A stretch of 60,284 nucleotides of DNA from contig JAIBAH010000016.1 in NCBI GenBank assembly GCA_019695295.1, positions 1 through 60,284 on the forward strand, read 5' to 3'. Below, piece by piece: positions 1 to 9,626 of this stretch. Within the stretch, counting starts at the first letter, position 1. Every line of letters starts with the position of its first letter. A program made the translations under genes and the position numbers. Below the pieces are notes generated by a model, which was not told where the DNA came from, made no database searches, and saw only the letters and a list, made by a program, of their open reading frames with translations. The stretch is from Bacteroidia bacterium. Lineage in GTDB: Bacteria > Bacteroidota > Bacteroidia > J057.

Positions 1-3000
1 TTTGTGCTGTCGTTGCACCTGTATTCCAGCTGTAGCTGTTACCTGATACTGCTGCTGTGCCTATCGTTACGCTCGTTACTGAACAGGTTAACGTCTGGTC
101 TGGGCCTGCGTCTGCGGTTGGAGGAGTCTGATCAATATCTACAATTACTGTATCAGAAGAAGAACATCCTCCAATCGAAGTAACTGTTAAAACATATGTA
201 CCAGGAATAATTACAGTGGTAGAAGTGTTTCCACCCATGTAACCATTAGGACCAGTCCAGGAGTAAGTAACACCCGGAGTAGTGCTGCTACCCGTAATTA
301 CAACTGTAGCATTGGTACAAGTAAGTGTCGTATCAGGACCTGCATCAACATTTGGCAGGATACAATTTAATCCGGCATCTAAATCTACATATGTCTGACC
401 TGATCCGATAGTTACAACAGAAGAAACTCCCGTTACAGTATTTGCGTCACTGTCAAGGTTATCAGCTGTTGCATCCTGAGGAGATACTCCAAAGCCGGCA
501 GGGTAAGAAGCTGGCAGGAACTGTACAGAATAGCTGCCAGGTGCAAGATTATTAAATGTATAAGTTCCTGAAGCATTAGTAGTAACGATTACAGGATTTC
601 CACCTACAAGAATCGGATTTCCACTACCATCCAGTAATTGAACCTGAACGTTAGGAATTCCGGATTCGCCCGAATCCTGAACACCGTCCCTGTCTAAATC
701 ATTCCATACAAAATTCCCAATAGAAGAAGGCTGATAAATACCAAAATCTACCGTTAAGTTAGTATTAGAATCTGTATCTCCGTCTGTTACTGACTCACCC
801 CCGGTGGAAAGGGTTACCGGCTGGCTCAGAATAACAGTTGCGGAATTAGAGGTACCGTTATCATCATTATTGATATCATTATCCGGATCAGGAGCTGTTT
901 CATAAGGTCCACTTGCAGAAGCATTTGTACCAGAAGAAGAAATATAGCCTGAAGGAGTTAAGATGCCTACGATATATGTACCGGGTACCAATCCTCCAAA
1001 GAGATAATTTCCACTTGCATTAGTAGTTGTGGTTGCAATTGCGCCTCCATCCGGAGTACCGTCATTGTTCGTATCTTCATAGAGATAAACCGTAACGCCT
1101 GGTTTACCGGTTTCAGTTCCGTTCAATAAACCATCATTATTGGTATCCTCCCAAACCAAATTACCGATACTCAGACAGTTCTGAGGCTGAGGAGCAATTA
1201 CGGCAGTGGATACATTAGAAATACATCCTGTATTAAGGTCTTTTACTTTTAACTGATAAGTTCCAGAAGCAAGTGCAGGGCTTGTAGCCGAAGCCTGGAA
1301 AGTTACACCATTATCAAAGCTGTATTCATAATTACCAGCAGGTGAAGTTACAGTAATCGTACCGGTTGCATTAGTACAGGTAGGATTTACTACAGTAAAC
1401 TGAGGTGCAGAAGGTAATGGATTAACAGTTACTACAACATAATCCGTATCAGGGCAACCGAAGTTATTGTTTACAATTACCTGATAAGTAGTAGTGGTAG
1501 CAGGATTTGCAACCGGATTAGCAGTGAAAGCATTGCTCAGACCTGTTGCCGGGCTCCATGAAATAAAGCCAGGCTGATTACTTGTAGGCGCGCCTCCAAT
1601 CTGAACTCCGGTAGCTGAACCCTGACAAATTGCTTTGTCCTGACCTGCATCCGCAATCGGATTAAGATTAACATCTACATTTACAGTAATCTGATCTGTT
1701 CTTACACAACCATTCAAAGTAACAGTTAAGGTATAAGTAATAGTTGACGGAGGGGTGGCCATCGGATTTGAAACCGAATTGCTGTTCAGGAACAGGTTGG
1801 GTGTCCATACATAAGTAGCACCGGATGGTCCTGAAGGTGCACCACCAATCTGAGTAGAAGCACCCTGACATATTGTTTTATCTGGTCCGCCATTAGCAAA
1901 CACAGCAGGTGTAACATTCACAGCCCATGAGTAAGTTTCAGTACAATTATTTGCAGTAGAAACTGTAAGGTAAATGGTCTGAGTGGTACCCACTGCAGCA
2001 GCAGAGTATTGAATGGTAGCAGAAGAAGCATTGGAAGAAGAAGGAGTAGCCAGTGAACCAAAGTTCCAACTGTAAGTATTACCGGGCTGCGGATTGGTTG
2101 ACTGGAATAAAGCGTCTTCCAGTGCGCAAATTGAAGCAGGTCCGTTAATTCCGGAAGCAGGTCCCGGGTTTACCGTTACATTGGTGGATAACTGTACCGA
2201 AGCTCCGCAAACCGCGTTGGTTACTGTCAGATTATATAAACCTGAGTTTGCCAAAGAAGCATTAGGAACAGAAGCTAAAGCAGAATTAGCAGAGAATCCG
2301 TTAGGACCTGACCACAAGTAGCTTCCTCCACCTGTTCCGGTAAGCGTAATTGTTCCTCCAATACAAACCGGAGAATTGCTTGCGATAGTAGCATTTGGCA
2401 ATGGACAATTCAAGCCTGCATCAATATCATTATTTACCTGTCCGTAAGTGAGTGTAATCGGAGCAGTGAAACCAGTAGTTACATTCGGGTCACTATCCAG
2501 TGCATCGCCTGTAGCATCCTGAGGAGATACAGCATAACCCGGAGGGAAAGAAGTCGGGTCAAACTGAACCACATAAGTACCTGCAATGATATTTGCAAAA
2601 AGATAGTATCCATTCGCATCAGTGCTTGTAGTTGCAATCAGATTATTGCTGCTATCATATAAATTCACCTGTACGTTAGGAATTCCTGGTTCTCCCGGAT
2701 CCTGAATACCATCTCTGTCAAGGTCATTCCATACAAAGTTTCCGATTTTTGCAGGATGGAATAATCCAAAGTCAACCGTTAGATTAGTATTGGCATCAGT
2801 ATCTCCGTCTATAACAGATTCCCCATTTACTGATAAAGTAACAGTAGAACTTAATAGTATAGGGTTAACACCCTGATTGTTTCCATTATCATCACCATTT
2901 ACATCATTATCCGGATCCGGGGCAGGCTCATAAGGGCCTGTTTCAGAAGCATTCTGTCCGGAAGATGACATATAACCTGCGCCATTTACTCCTACAATAT

Positions 3001-6000
3001 AATTACCGGGAGTAAGATAAACAAATGAATAATTACCGGAAGCATTCGTAGTAGTAGTAGCCACAGCGGGTCCATCAGGAATATTATCAAGATTGTTGTC
3101 TGTATAGAGGTAAACAAGGATATTCGCAATACCGGATTCAGCATTATTGAATAAACCATCATTATTTACATCTTCCCATACAAGGTTTCCTAAAGAAAGC
3201 GCCTGGAAGATACCAAAGTCCACAGTAAGGTTGGTATTTGCGTCCAAATCTCCGTCATTGGTAGGTTCTCCCCCAATTGTCAATGTGATTGGTCCGCTTA
3301 AAATAAGATTGCCGGACTGAGTCGTTCCGTTATCATCATTATTAATATTATTGTCAGGATCCTGACCTGGCTCGTAAGGACCGGTTGCAGAGCCCACAGT
3401 TCCAGAAGATGAAGCATATCCTCCCGGTGCAATAATTCCTACAATATAGGTACCTGAAACCAAGCCGCTGAAAATATATTCACCATTGGCATTCGTAGTG
3501 GTGGTTGCGATTGCAGGTCCGTCAGGAGTACCATCATTGTTTGCATCAGCATACAGATTTACAGTAACTCCGGGTACTCCCGCCTCTGAACCATCCTGAA
3601 CACCATTGTTATTTTCATCATTGAATACAATATCTCCTACACTCAAACAATTAACCGGTTGTGCGTTAATGGTTTCAGAAACTGCAGAAGAAATACATTG
3701 TGTATTTACATTTCTTACAATCACCTGATAAGTTCCCGCAGTAAGGCCTGATTTTACGTTGGATGCCTGATAGGTAGAACCTCCGTCAAAGCTGTATTCG
3801 AAGTTTGAACCTAAAGGCGAGTTAACTGTAATCGTTCCGGTAGCAATAGTACAGGTAGGCTGAGATGCTGCAACAGAAGGAGTAGAAGGCAAAAGATTCA
3901 CCGTAACCACTACCATATCTGTATCTTTACAACCAAACTGATTGGTGACAATTACCTGATATACAGTAGTCGCTGAAGGATTGGCAGTAGGATTGGCAAT
4001 ATTGGTTGCACTCAACCCTGTAGCAGGTGACCACAGATAAGTTGAACTTGGCTGACTGCTTGTTGGAGATCCTCCAATTACCACACTTCCTCCCTGACAA
4101 ATATCTTTATCTGCGCCTGCATCAGCATCCGGATTATTATTTACATTCACGCTTGCAACTACCTGGTCTGTTCTTACACAACCGTTCAACGTCACTGTCA
4201 AGGTATAAATAATCGTTGATGGAGGTGTAGAAGTAGGATTTGCAAGCATATTATTATTCAGGAACAAATTAGGAGTCCATACATAAGTTGCTCCGGAAGG
4301 ACCTGCAGGGCTGCCACCTAAAGTAACATTAGCACCCTGACAAATGGTCTGGTCACTACCTGCATTTGCAAATACGTTCTGAGTTACATTAATATTATGC
4401 GTATAAGTAGAAACACATCCTTCAGCGTTGGTAACTACCAGTGTTGCAGTTTGAGTAGTACCGACTGCGCCTACTGAATAGGTTACAGTTACACTTGAAG
4501 CAGTGGAAGAAGAAGGAGTAGCAAATCCTCCGAAGCTCCAGTTGTAAGTATCACCTGGCTGAGGATTGATTGCCTGATATAAAGTTCCTTCCAAAGCACA
4601 AATTGTAGATCCGGCATTGATACCAGAGTTTGGAAGCGCATTAACCGTTACAGAAGTCGCGTCAGAACCGGTACATCCGGCACTCGTAGTTACCGCAACG
4701 GTATATAAACCGGATGCAGCAACAGTAGCATTGGGAATTGTTGGGTTCTGAAGTGAAGAGTTAAATCCGTTAGGACCTGTCCAGGTATAACCGGTAATAG
4801 TACCACTTGCGATAGAAGCATTGGCGGTAAGCGTGATTGTATTACCGGAACAGATTGGGGAATTACTGCCTGCAGTTACTGTTGGAGTACCAGGCTGAGG
4901 GTTAATCACCGCTACTGTTGGTAAAGACACGCAGCCTGTGGCATTGCTTTTCACCACGATATCATAAGAACCCGCACCTAATCCTGTTTTGGTAGCAGAA
5001 GTCTGGAAAGTAACTCCGTTATCAAAACTATACATTACGCCGGAAACCGGAGCAGTTACAGTGATACTTCCGGTACCTGAAGTACAGTTTGGCTGAGAAA
5101 CACTTACTGAAGGAGCAGAAGGCAGTGCATTCACCGTTACATTCACGGAAGCAGTTGCCGTACAGCCTGCACTTGTAGTGACGGTAACCGTATAACTTCC
5201 GGACATAGCTACAGTCGCACTGGCAATTACAGGATCTTCCATACCGGAGGTATATCCGTTCGGACCAGTCCAGTTATAGGCTGTAATTGTTCCCGGAGAA
5301 GCAACTGAAGCTGTAGCGTTAAGCTGAATGGATTCACCGGCACAAACTGGAGATGATGAAGCAGATGCCGAAGGAATAGGGGAGTTATTAATCGTAACGT
5401 AATTAGCCGGAGAAATACATCCTGTATTATTATTTTTAGCAAGTACATAATAGTTACCCGCAACAAGTCCTGATTTTGTAGGATTTGACTGATAGGTAGC
5501 ACCATTATCAAAGCTATAAACAATACCGGTACCTGTAGGGCTTGTAACGGTTACAGAACCTGTTGCAGAAGAGCAACTGGGTTGAGTAACTGTAACTACA
5601 GGAGTGGGCACAGGGGCGATATTATTAAGAACACCTGCTGTTGCAACAGAAATACAACCGGAGTTGATATCTTTTATTTTCACCTGATAGGTACCCGGAG
5701 CAAGGCCTGAAAGTACCGGAGTTGACTGATAAGTTACTCCATTATCAAAACTATATTCATAGTTTGAAGCAGTAGGAGAAGTTACAGTAATACTTCCTGT
5801 AGCATTATTACAATCAGGCTGAATCAGGCTGAGTACAGGGGTAGCCGGTACATTCAGCGGAGGGTTAATTGTAGCGGAGGAAGAAGCAGAAATACATCCT
5901 GTACTGATTCTTCTTACTACAATCTGATATACTCCTGAACTTAACCCGGATTTACTGTTACTTACCTGATAAGTAGCACCGTTATCAAAGCTATATTCAA

Positions 6001-8923
6001 ATAAACCACCTGAAGGGCTTGTAACAGTAATACTTCCTGTACTTACGCCGCAGGAAGGCTGAGTAGCGGAAAGTACCGGAGTAGCCGGAATTGCATTAAT
6101 CGTTGCTACTACCGGAACTCTTGCACTCTTACACCCATTCAAATGACATTCTACGTAATAAGTAGTCGTTACTGAAAGGGATACAGTCGTATAAGCCGTT
6201 CCTGTATTTATAATATTAGTAGAAGTTGGAGTGGCAAACCATTTGATTTGTCCGCCAGTACATCCTGAAGCGGATAAATCAACGGTACCCGGCCCGCATC
6301 TGCTTCCATCAGTCACTGAAGGAGCGGCAGGATTAGGCGTTACGGATATAGTTACCATGGTTCTTGCTCCGGTACAACCGCTTACTGTACAATCCACATA
6401 ATAATTTGTAGTGGCATTCAGTACAGGAGTAGTAAATGTAGCAGAAGAAGAAACCGGGGAGCCACCTGTAGCAACAGTGTACCAGTTAAGCGTACCACCA
6501 TTACAGCCTGATGCAGTAAGGGTAGTGGTATTGCCTTCACAAACAGTGGTATTCCCTGTAACTGTTGGAGTGCCTGGAATCGGGGTAACAATCTTACATA
6601 CCCAATGAGTTTCTCCTACATAAGAAGTACATCCACTTCTTCTTGCACAGCGTCTGTAGCAAGTTGACTGAGAGATAAAGCCCGGGTCATAAGAAGCACC
6701 TGTTGCACCGGATATAACCCCCCAAGCACCACTGTTGGCGGTATCCTGAGGAGCAGCCTGTAACCAGATATATTCTATTGTACCTGCACCACCTGAAGGG
6801 AGGGTAATACTTTGAATCAACGCAGGGTCAAAAGGCCCGCAATTGGTTTGAGTATAGCCAATCGTTCCGGGAGAAGTTACATTGCTACAACCTGGAGTTA
6901 CAGTAATAACGAACTGCTGAAAAGGACGACATGCCGGATCAGAAGGCGTTGGATTTAAAATCGCATAAACATAATAACTTACGTTTGAGCCTGTATTATT
7001 AGCCGGGAATGAAATGTTGTTTGCACAGGCACTTCCTCCGGAAGGGGTAACCGTACTAATTAATGTACCCCCTGAAGCGGTATATGGATTTATCTGCGAA
7101 GAGGTAAAATACAAAAACCGAATCGAAGTTCCGGAAACAGCCGTAGTATTTACACAAATAGAAGATACGGTTTGTCCGGAAATAATCGTTGCTGAAGGAG
7201 GATTAGGATTCAGGACGCTGATGGTAGGGCAACAATTATTCAATAATTCTTTTTTCACCCAATTGGATTCTCCGTCAAAGCTGGAACATCCTGCTCTTCT
7301 TGAGCAGCGACGGTACCAGGTAGTCTGAGTAATAGTTCCCGGGTCATAAGTCGGTCCGTTCGCACCGGAAACGACCGTTACGTTCCAGGAAGTTCCAGCA
7401 GGTGTACCAGGATCTGTTGTCATCAACCATACATATTCAATGGCAGAAGAAGCACAACCTCCTGAAGGTAAAGCAATGCTTTGAATCAATGCCGGATTAA
7501 GGGAAGTACCACAAACCGATTCATCTGAACCAATAGAGCCCGCATTTGTTACATTCTGACAACCGGTGATTTCTTTTTTCACCCAATTGGATTCGCCATT
7601 CCATCCGGTACAACCGGTACGACGAGAACAACGGCGATACCAAGTAGTCTGAGAAATAATACCCGGATCATAAGTCGCACCACTTGCACCGGAAATAGCA
7701 GTCCAGTTACTTGCGGTTCCTGCTGCGGTATTTGGGTCTGTAGTCAACAACCACATATATTCTAATGTACCGCTTCCTCCTGATGGTGAGGTTACATTTA
7801 TAATATTAGCAGGGTCAAACGAAGTACCGCAAATACTTTCATTATTGCCGATAGTTCCGCCACTCGTAACATTACTACAAGTAGCAGGACATGGATAAAG
7901 TTCTTTTTTCACCCAGTTTGTTTCTGCCGGATAGGTTGTACAACCTTGACGACGGGCACATCTGCGGTACCAGGTAGTTTGTGTAATGGAACCCGGATCG
8001 TAAGTAGAACCCGTAGCGCCTGATATCACAGAATAATTGGAAGCCGTACCTGCAGCAGTTGCTGGGTCGGTAGTAACTAACCACACATATTCAATTGTAC
8101 CAATTCCACCACCGGATGGAAGAGAAAGACTATTAATTAAAGTTGGATTAAAAGAAGTGCCGCACACTGATTCATTTGAACCAATACAGCCGGCTGAGGT
8201 TAAATTCTGACAAGTAGGAGGCAAAGAAGTTCCGGACAAACGGAAATTAAAGTCTCCTGATGAACCACAATAATGAGAATAGTAGTAGTTGTTTGCTGAT
8301 ACAACGGAGTAGTTATACCAACCACTTGCCCCAAATAATAAATCAGCCACATTTGCACCAGTACCTACCTGAAAACTCGGTCCGGTATTGGTAAGACTTA
8401 GCTGTGTACCCGCAAGATTTCCGGAACCGGTAAGCGTACCAGAAAAAGAGGTATAGTAATACCAATCGGAAGTCCCAGGAGAGCCACACATGTGAGGCTT
8501 GGGACTATTAGCCGGAGTGGAATACGTCCTTCCGGAGAAGGTAACGTTTACCGTCCATTTTGTATTGGTATTATTCACATTGTAAACCTCTCCCTGAAAA
8601 GAGGCTGTACCGTTACTATACTCTGTGAATGTTCCCCAGTTAACTCTGTTGTAACTGGAAAGGGTAGAACCCGATTTTGGGGCTATCCACACGGTATAGT
8701 AGGTACTCGTTCCGCAATACTGTGCATCACTAACCGTTCGGTTGGCAACGGAAGTTTGCGCCTGCAAAAATTGAAGAGAAGTAAACAAATACATTAACGG
8801 GAACAGAAAAAATCCGCGTGTAAAAAATGTACTTGTTTTACCCCTTACAGTACCCGCCTGACATCCGGTGTCTGATGCTCGGTTTGGCGCTGTTGATGAG
8901 TCTGTGTAATTTACGCTCTGCAT
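1..8923 (-). CDS. Giant secreted modular surface protein, partial (C-terminus beyond window)
   Basis: One open frame of 2,974 codons with no stop I could find; it continues past base 1. After about 34 polar residues comes a hydrophobic stretch ending FLQAQ, which reads as a signal peptide with an unusually long n-region. Domain order from the N-terminus: a unique head; four copies of a Cys-containing module with WYRRC (6583-8212); two Ig-like CHU_C-type domains (about 6097-6590); three SprB-type repeats (about 5375-6096); an Ig domain; a fourth SprB repeat; then Ig, three PKD-like domains, SprB and three SdrD_B domains (2415-4890); and the same order with two SdrD_B domains (370-2413). SdrD_B units show IGNxVWxDxNxDG starts and repeated DNDxN acidic motifs, which in this family bind calcium. 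Likely an adhesin or gliding filament exported by T9SS, but the expected C-terminal signal lies outside the window, so that is inference. Confidence 0.9.
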   Translation of the reverse strand, partial: MQSVNYTDSSTAPNRASDTGCQAGTVRGKTSTFFTRGFFLFPLMYLFTSLQFLQAQTSVANRTVSDAQYCGTSTYYTVWIAPKSGSTLSSYNRVNWGTFTEYSNGTASFQGEVYNVNNTNTKWTVNVTFSGRTYSTPANSPKPHMCGSPGTSDWYYYTSFSGTLTGSGNLAGTQLSLTNTGPSFQVGTGANVADLLFGASGWYNYSVVSANNYYYSHYCGSSGDFNFRLSGTSLPPTCQNLTSAGCIGSNESVCGTSFNPTLINSLSLPSGGGIGTIEYVWLVTTDPATAAGTASNYSVISGATGSTYDPGSITQTTWYRRCARRQGCTTYPAETNWVKKELYPCPATCSNVTSGGTIGNNESICGTSFDPANIINVTSPSGGSGTLEYMWLLTTDPNTAAGTASNWTAISGASGATYDPGIISQTTWYRRCSRRTGCTGWNGESNWVKKEITGCQNVTNAGSIGSDESVCGTSLNPALIQSIALPSGGCASSAIEYVWLMTTDPGTPAGTSWNVTVVSGANGPTYDPGTITQTTWYRRCSRRAGCSSFDGESNWVKKELLNNCCPTISVLNPNPPSATIISGQTVSSICVNTTAVSGTSIRFLYFTSSQINPYTASGGTLISTVTPSGGSACANNISFPANNTGSNVSYYVYAILNPTPSDPACRPFQQFVITVTPGCSNVTSPGTIGYTQTNCGPFDPALIQSITLPSGGAGTIEYIWLQAAPQDTANSGAWGVISGATGASYDPGFISQSTCYRRCARRSGCTSYVGETHWVCKIVTPIPGTPTVTGNTTVCEGNTTTLTASGCNGGTLNWYTVATGGSPVSSSATFTTPVLNATTNYYVDCTVSGCTGARTMVTISVTPNPAAPSVTDGSRCGPGTVDLSASGCTGGQIKWFATPTSTNIINTGTAYTTVSLSVTTTYYVECHLNGCKSARVPVVATINAIPATPVLSATQPSCGVSTGSITVTSPSGGLFEYSFDNGATYQVSNSKSGLSSGVYQIVVRRISTGCISASSSATINPPLNVPATPVLSLIQPDCNNATGSITVTSPTASNYEYSFDNGVTYQSTPVLSGLAPGTYQVKIKDINSGCISVATAGVLNNIAPVPTPVVTVTQPSCSSATGSVTVTSPTGTGIVYSFDNGATYQSNPTKSGLVAGNYYVLAKNNNTGCISPANYVTINNSPIPSASASSSPVCAGESIQLNATASVASPGTITAYNWTGPNGYTSGMEDPVIASATVAMSGSYTVTVTTSAGCTATASVNVTVNALPSAPSVSVSQPNCTSGTGSITVTAPVSGVMYSFDNGVTFQTSATKTGLGAGSYDIVVKSNATGCVSLPTVAVINPQPGTPTVTAGSNSPICSGNTITLTANASIASGTITGYTWTGPNGFNSSLQNPTIPNATVAASGLYTVAVTTSAGCTGSDATSVTVNALPNSGINAGSTICALEGTLYQAINPQPGDTYNWSFGGFATPSSSTASSVTVTYSVGAVGTTQTATLVVTNAEGCVSTYTHNINVTQNVFANAGSDQTICQGANVTLGGSPAGPSGATYVWTPNLFLNNNMLANPTSTPPSTIIYTLTVTLNGCVRTDQVVASVNVNNNPDADAGADKDICQGGSVVIGGSPTSSQPSSTYLWSPATGLSATNIANPTANPSATTVYQVIVTNQFGCKDTDMVVVTVNLLPSTPSVAASQPTCTIATGTITVNSPLGSNFEYSFDGGSTYQASNVKSGLTAGTYQVIVRNVNTQCISSAVSETINAQPVNCLSVGDIVFNDENNNGVQDGSEAGVPGVTVNLYADANNDGTPDGPAIATTTTNANGEYIFSGLVSGTYIVGIIAPGGYASSSGTVGSATGPYEPGQDPDNNINNDDNGTTQSGNLILSGPITLTIGGEPTNDGDLDANTNLTVDFGIFQALSLGNLVWEDVNNDGLFNNAESGIANILVYLYTDNNLDNIPDGPAVATTTTNASGNYSFVYLTPGNYIVGVNGAGYMSSSGQNASETGPYEPAPDPDNDVNGDDNGNNQGVNPILLSSTVTLSVNGESVIDGDTDANTNLTVDFGLFHPAKIGNFVWNDLDRDGIQDPGEPGIPNVQVNLYDSSNNLIATTSTDANGYYLFANIIAGTYVVQFDPTSFPPGYAVSPQDATGDALDSDPNVTTGFTAPITLTYGQVNNDIDAGLNCPLPNATIASNSPVCIGGTITLTGTGGGSYLWSGPNGFSANSALASVPNASLANSGLYNLTVTNAVCGASVQLSTNVTVNPGPASGINGPASICALEDALFQSTNPQPGNTYSWNFGSLATPSSSNASSATIQYSAAAVGTTQTIYLTVSTANNCTETYSWAVNVTPAVFANGGPDKTICQGASTQIGGAPSGPSGATYVWTPNLFLNSNSVSNPMATPPSTITYTLTVTLNGCVRTDQITVNVDVNLNPIADAGQDKAICQGSATGVQIGGAPTSNQPGFISWSPATGLSNAFTANPVANPATTTTYQVIVNNNFGCPDTDYVVVTVNPLPSAPQFTVVNPTCTNATGTITVTSPAGNYEYSFDNGVTFQASATSPALASGTYQLKVKDLNTGCISNVSTAVIAPQPQNCLSIGNLVWEDTNNDGLLNGTETGKPGVTVYLYEDTNNDGTPDGGAIATTTTNASGNYLFGGLVPGTYIVGILTPSGYISSSGTNASASGPYETAPDPDNDINNDDNGTSNSATVILSQPVTLSTGGESVTDGDTDSNTNLTVDFGIYQPSSIGNFVWNDLDRDGVQDSGESGIPNVQVQLLDGSGNPILVGGNPVIVTTNASGTYTFNNLAPGSYSVQFLPASYPAGFGVSPQDATADNLDSDANTVTGVSSVVTIGSGQTYVDLDAGLNCILPNVDAGPDTTLTCTNATVVITGSSTTPGVTYSWTGPNGYMGGNTSTTVIIPGTYVLTVTSIGGCSSSDTVIVDIDQTPPTADAGPDQTLTCSVTSVTIGTAAVSGNSYSWNTGATTAQ
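370..2413 (-). repeat. Domain super-repeat copy II: Ig-PKD-PKD-PKD-SprB-SdrD_B x2
   Basis: Immediately follows copy I and repeats its order: an Ig domain (SNSPVCIGGTITLTG), PKD-like domains starting INGPASICALED, ANGGPDKTICQG and ADAGQDKAICQG, an SprB repeat, then two SdrD_B domains at about 745-1177 and 370-740. Downstream of it (1-366) an Ig/PKD-like domain with DAGPDTTLTC begins, so further modules probably lie beyond the window edge. One internal SdrD_B unit was lost here or gained in copy I. Confidence 0.8.
2415..4890 (-). repeat. Domain super-repeat copy I: Ig-PKD-PKD-PKD-SprB-SdrD_B x3
   Basis: This block of about 825 codons has the same domain order as the next block. Its Ig domain starts TPTVTAGSNSPICSG. 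It is followed by PKD-like domains starting INAGSTICALEG, ANAGSDQTICQG and ADAGADKDICQGG, an SprB repeat and three SdrD_B domains. The DNA of several matching segments is also visibly similar, for instance the PKD segment encoding WTPNLFLN in both copies. The middle SdrD_B domain (about 2758-3210) has no counterpart in copy II. Confidence 0.8.
6583..8212 (-). repeat. Four-copy WYRRC module array in the giant protein
   Basis: Four direct repeats of about 104 codons: copies at 7899-8212, 7568-7879, 7244-7561 and about 6583-6889. Each starts with a Cys followed by N-V/L-T, then G-x-I-G and a Cys. Each has an E-Y/M-x-W-L core and an S-G-A-x-G-x-x-Y-D-P-G stretch. It ends with T-W/C-Y-R-R-C-x-R-R-x-G-C and E-x-x-W-V-K-K. 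The fourth copy is the most diverged (VCKI instead of VKKE) and is separated from the third by about 115 codons of different sequence. The module recurs in other Bacteroidota surface proteins as far as I recall; I know no assigned function. Confidence 0.85.
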
Positions 8924-9570
8924 AGGCTATTAATTAAAAATATGAATAATTTACTTATATAAAAGATAACTATATACTATTTGTTGAAAAAAAATATAAA
9001 AAATAAAACAAATAAAATACTGATTCTCATTTATTTATACAAAATTTTATGTTTTATGTATCCTTTTTTCAAGTTGATTACATGTTTTAATAAGATTTTT
9101 TTTTAAATTTATTGCTTTTTCAGCAAAAACCTTACATTCATTAAGAGGCAAATATAGCAGTATTTTTTTTTAAATTCCAAATTATTTTTACTTTTTTTAA
9201 TATTTTTTTAAAAAAATTTTTGATTTAAATTTTGAATGGCACAGACTACTCCTCTTTAAAATTGGTTTTATATGATTTTTTTTCTCCCCCCAAAAAAAAC
9301 ATAATTATTTGACAATAAATATATTAATACTTATTCTATTGAATACAGAAAAAGACATTTTGTTGATAAAACTATACATCCGTATTCTACCCAAAAAAAA
9401 TAATTTTAATATTCAGACTAATATACTGATATAATTATCCAAAATATTACATATACTTTCTCTCTTTGTATTTCATTCAATATTTGCATTTTTATTGGAA
9501 AACTTACACAAGCCTGCCGAATATTTCCTCTATGGTGAATTATCTTACTGTTAGTCCGGAGTAATACAAA
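8924..9570. other. AT-rich intergenic region upstream of the giant gene
   Basis: About 650 bases without a credible gene. It holds the promoter at 9149-9181 and the long 5' leader (8924-9142). The rest is very AT-rich, with many A and T runs; I see no further hairpin or ORF in it. Confidence 0.7.
9149..9181 (-). promoter_or_regulatory. Bacteroidota-type promoter of the giant surface protein gene
   Basis: On the minus strand TTTG (9178-9181) is followed after 21 bases by TATATTTG (9149-9156), matching the Bacteroidota -33/-7 consensus. The predicted transcript start is near 9142, giving a 5' leader of about 220 bases before the ATG at 8923. That is long for this genome; the other complete promoters in the window lie 40-100 bases from their genes. 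Confidence 0.6.
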
Positions 9571-9605
9571 AAGAATCCCGGAACATTTATTATTCCGGGA
9601 TTCTT
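9571..9605 (-). terminator. Hairpin terminator of the MarR gene
   Basis: A perfect 13-base-pair stem (9571-9583 with 9593-9605) around a 9-base loop. On the minus strand it is followed by a short T run. It lies 22 bases past the stop codon of the MarR-family gene. Confidence 0.8.
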
Positions 9606-9626
9606 TCTATATATATAAAGTTAATT

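Noticed and set aside
370-4890. Regular repeats as a CRISPR array or mobile element
   Set aside because: Units are whole coding domains of about 80-150 codons in one frame, with diverged copies and no unique spacers or terminal inverted repeats.
6411-6608. Plus-strand frames inside 1-8797 (for example 2094-2321, 6411-6608, 7014-7328)
   Set aside because: They are complementary shadows of the repetitive giant gene on the minus strand, which reads without interruption and shows clear domains.
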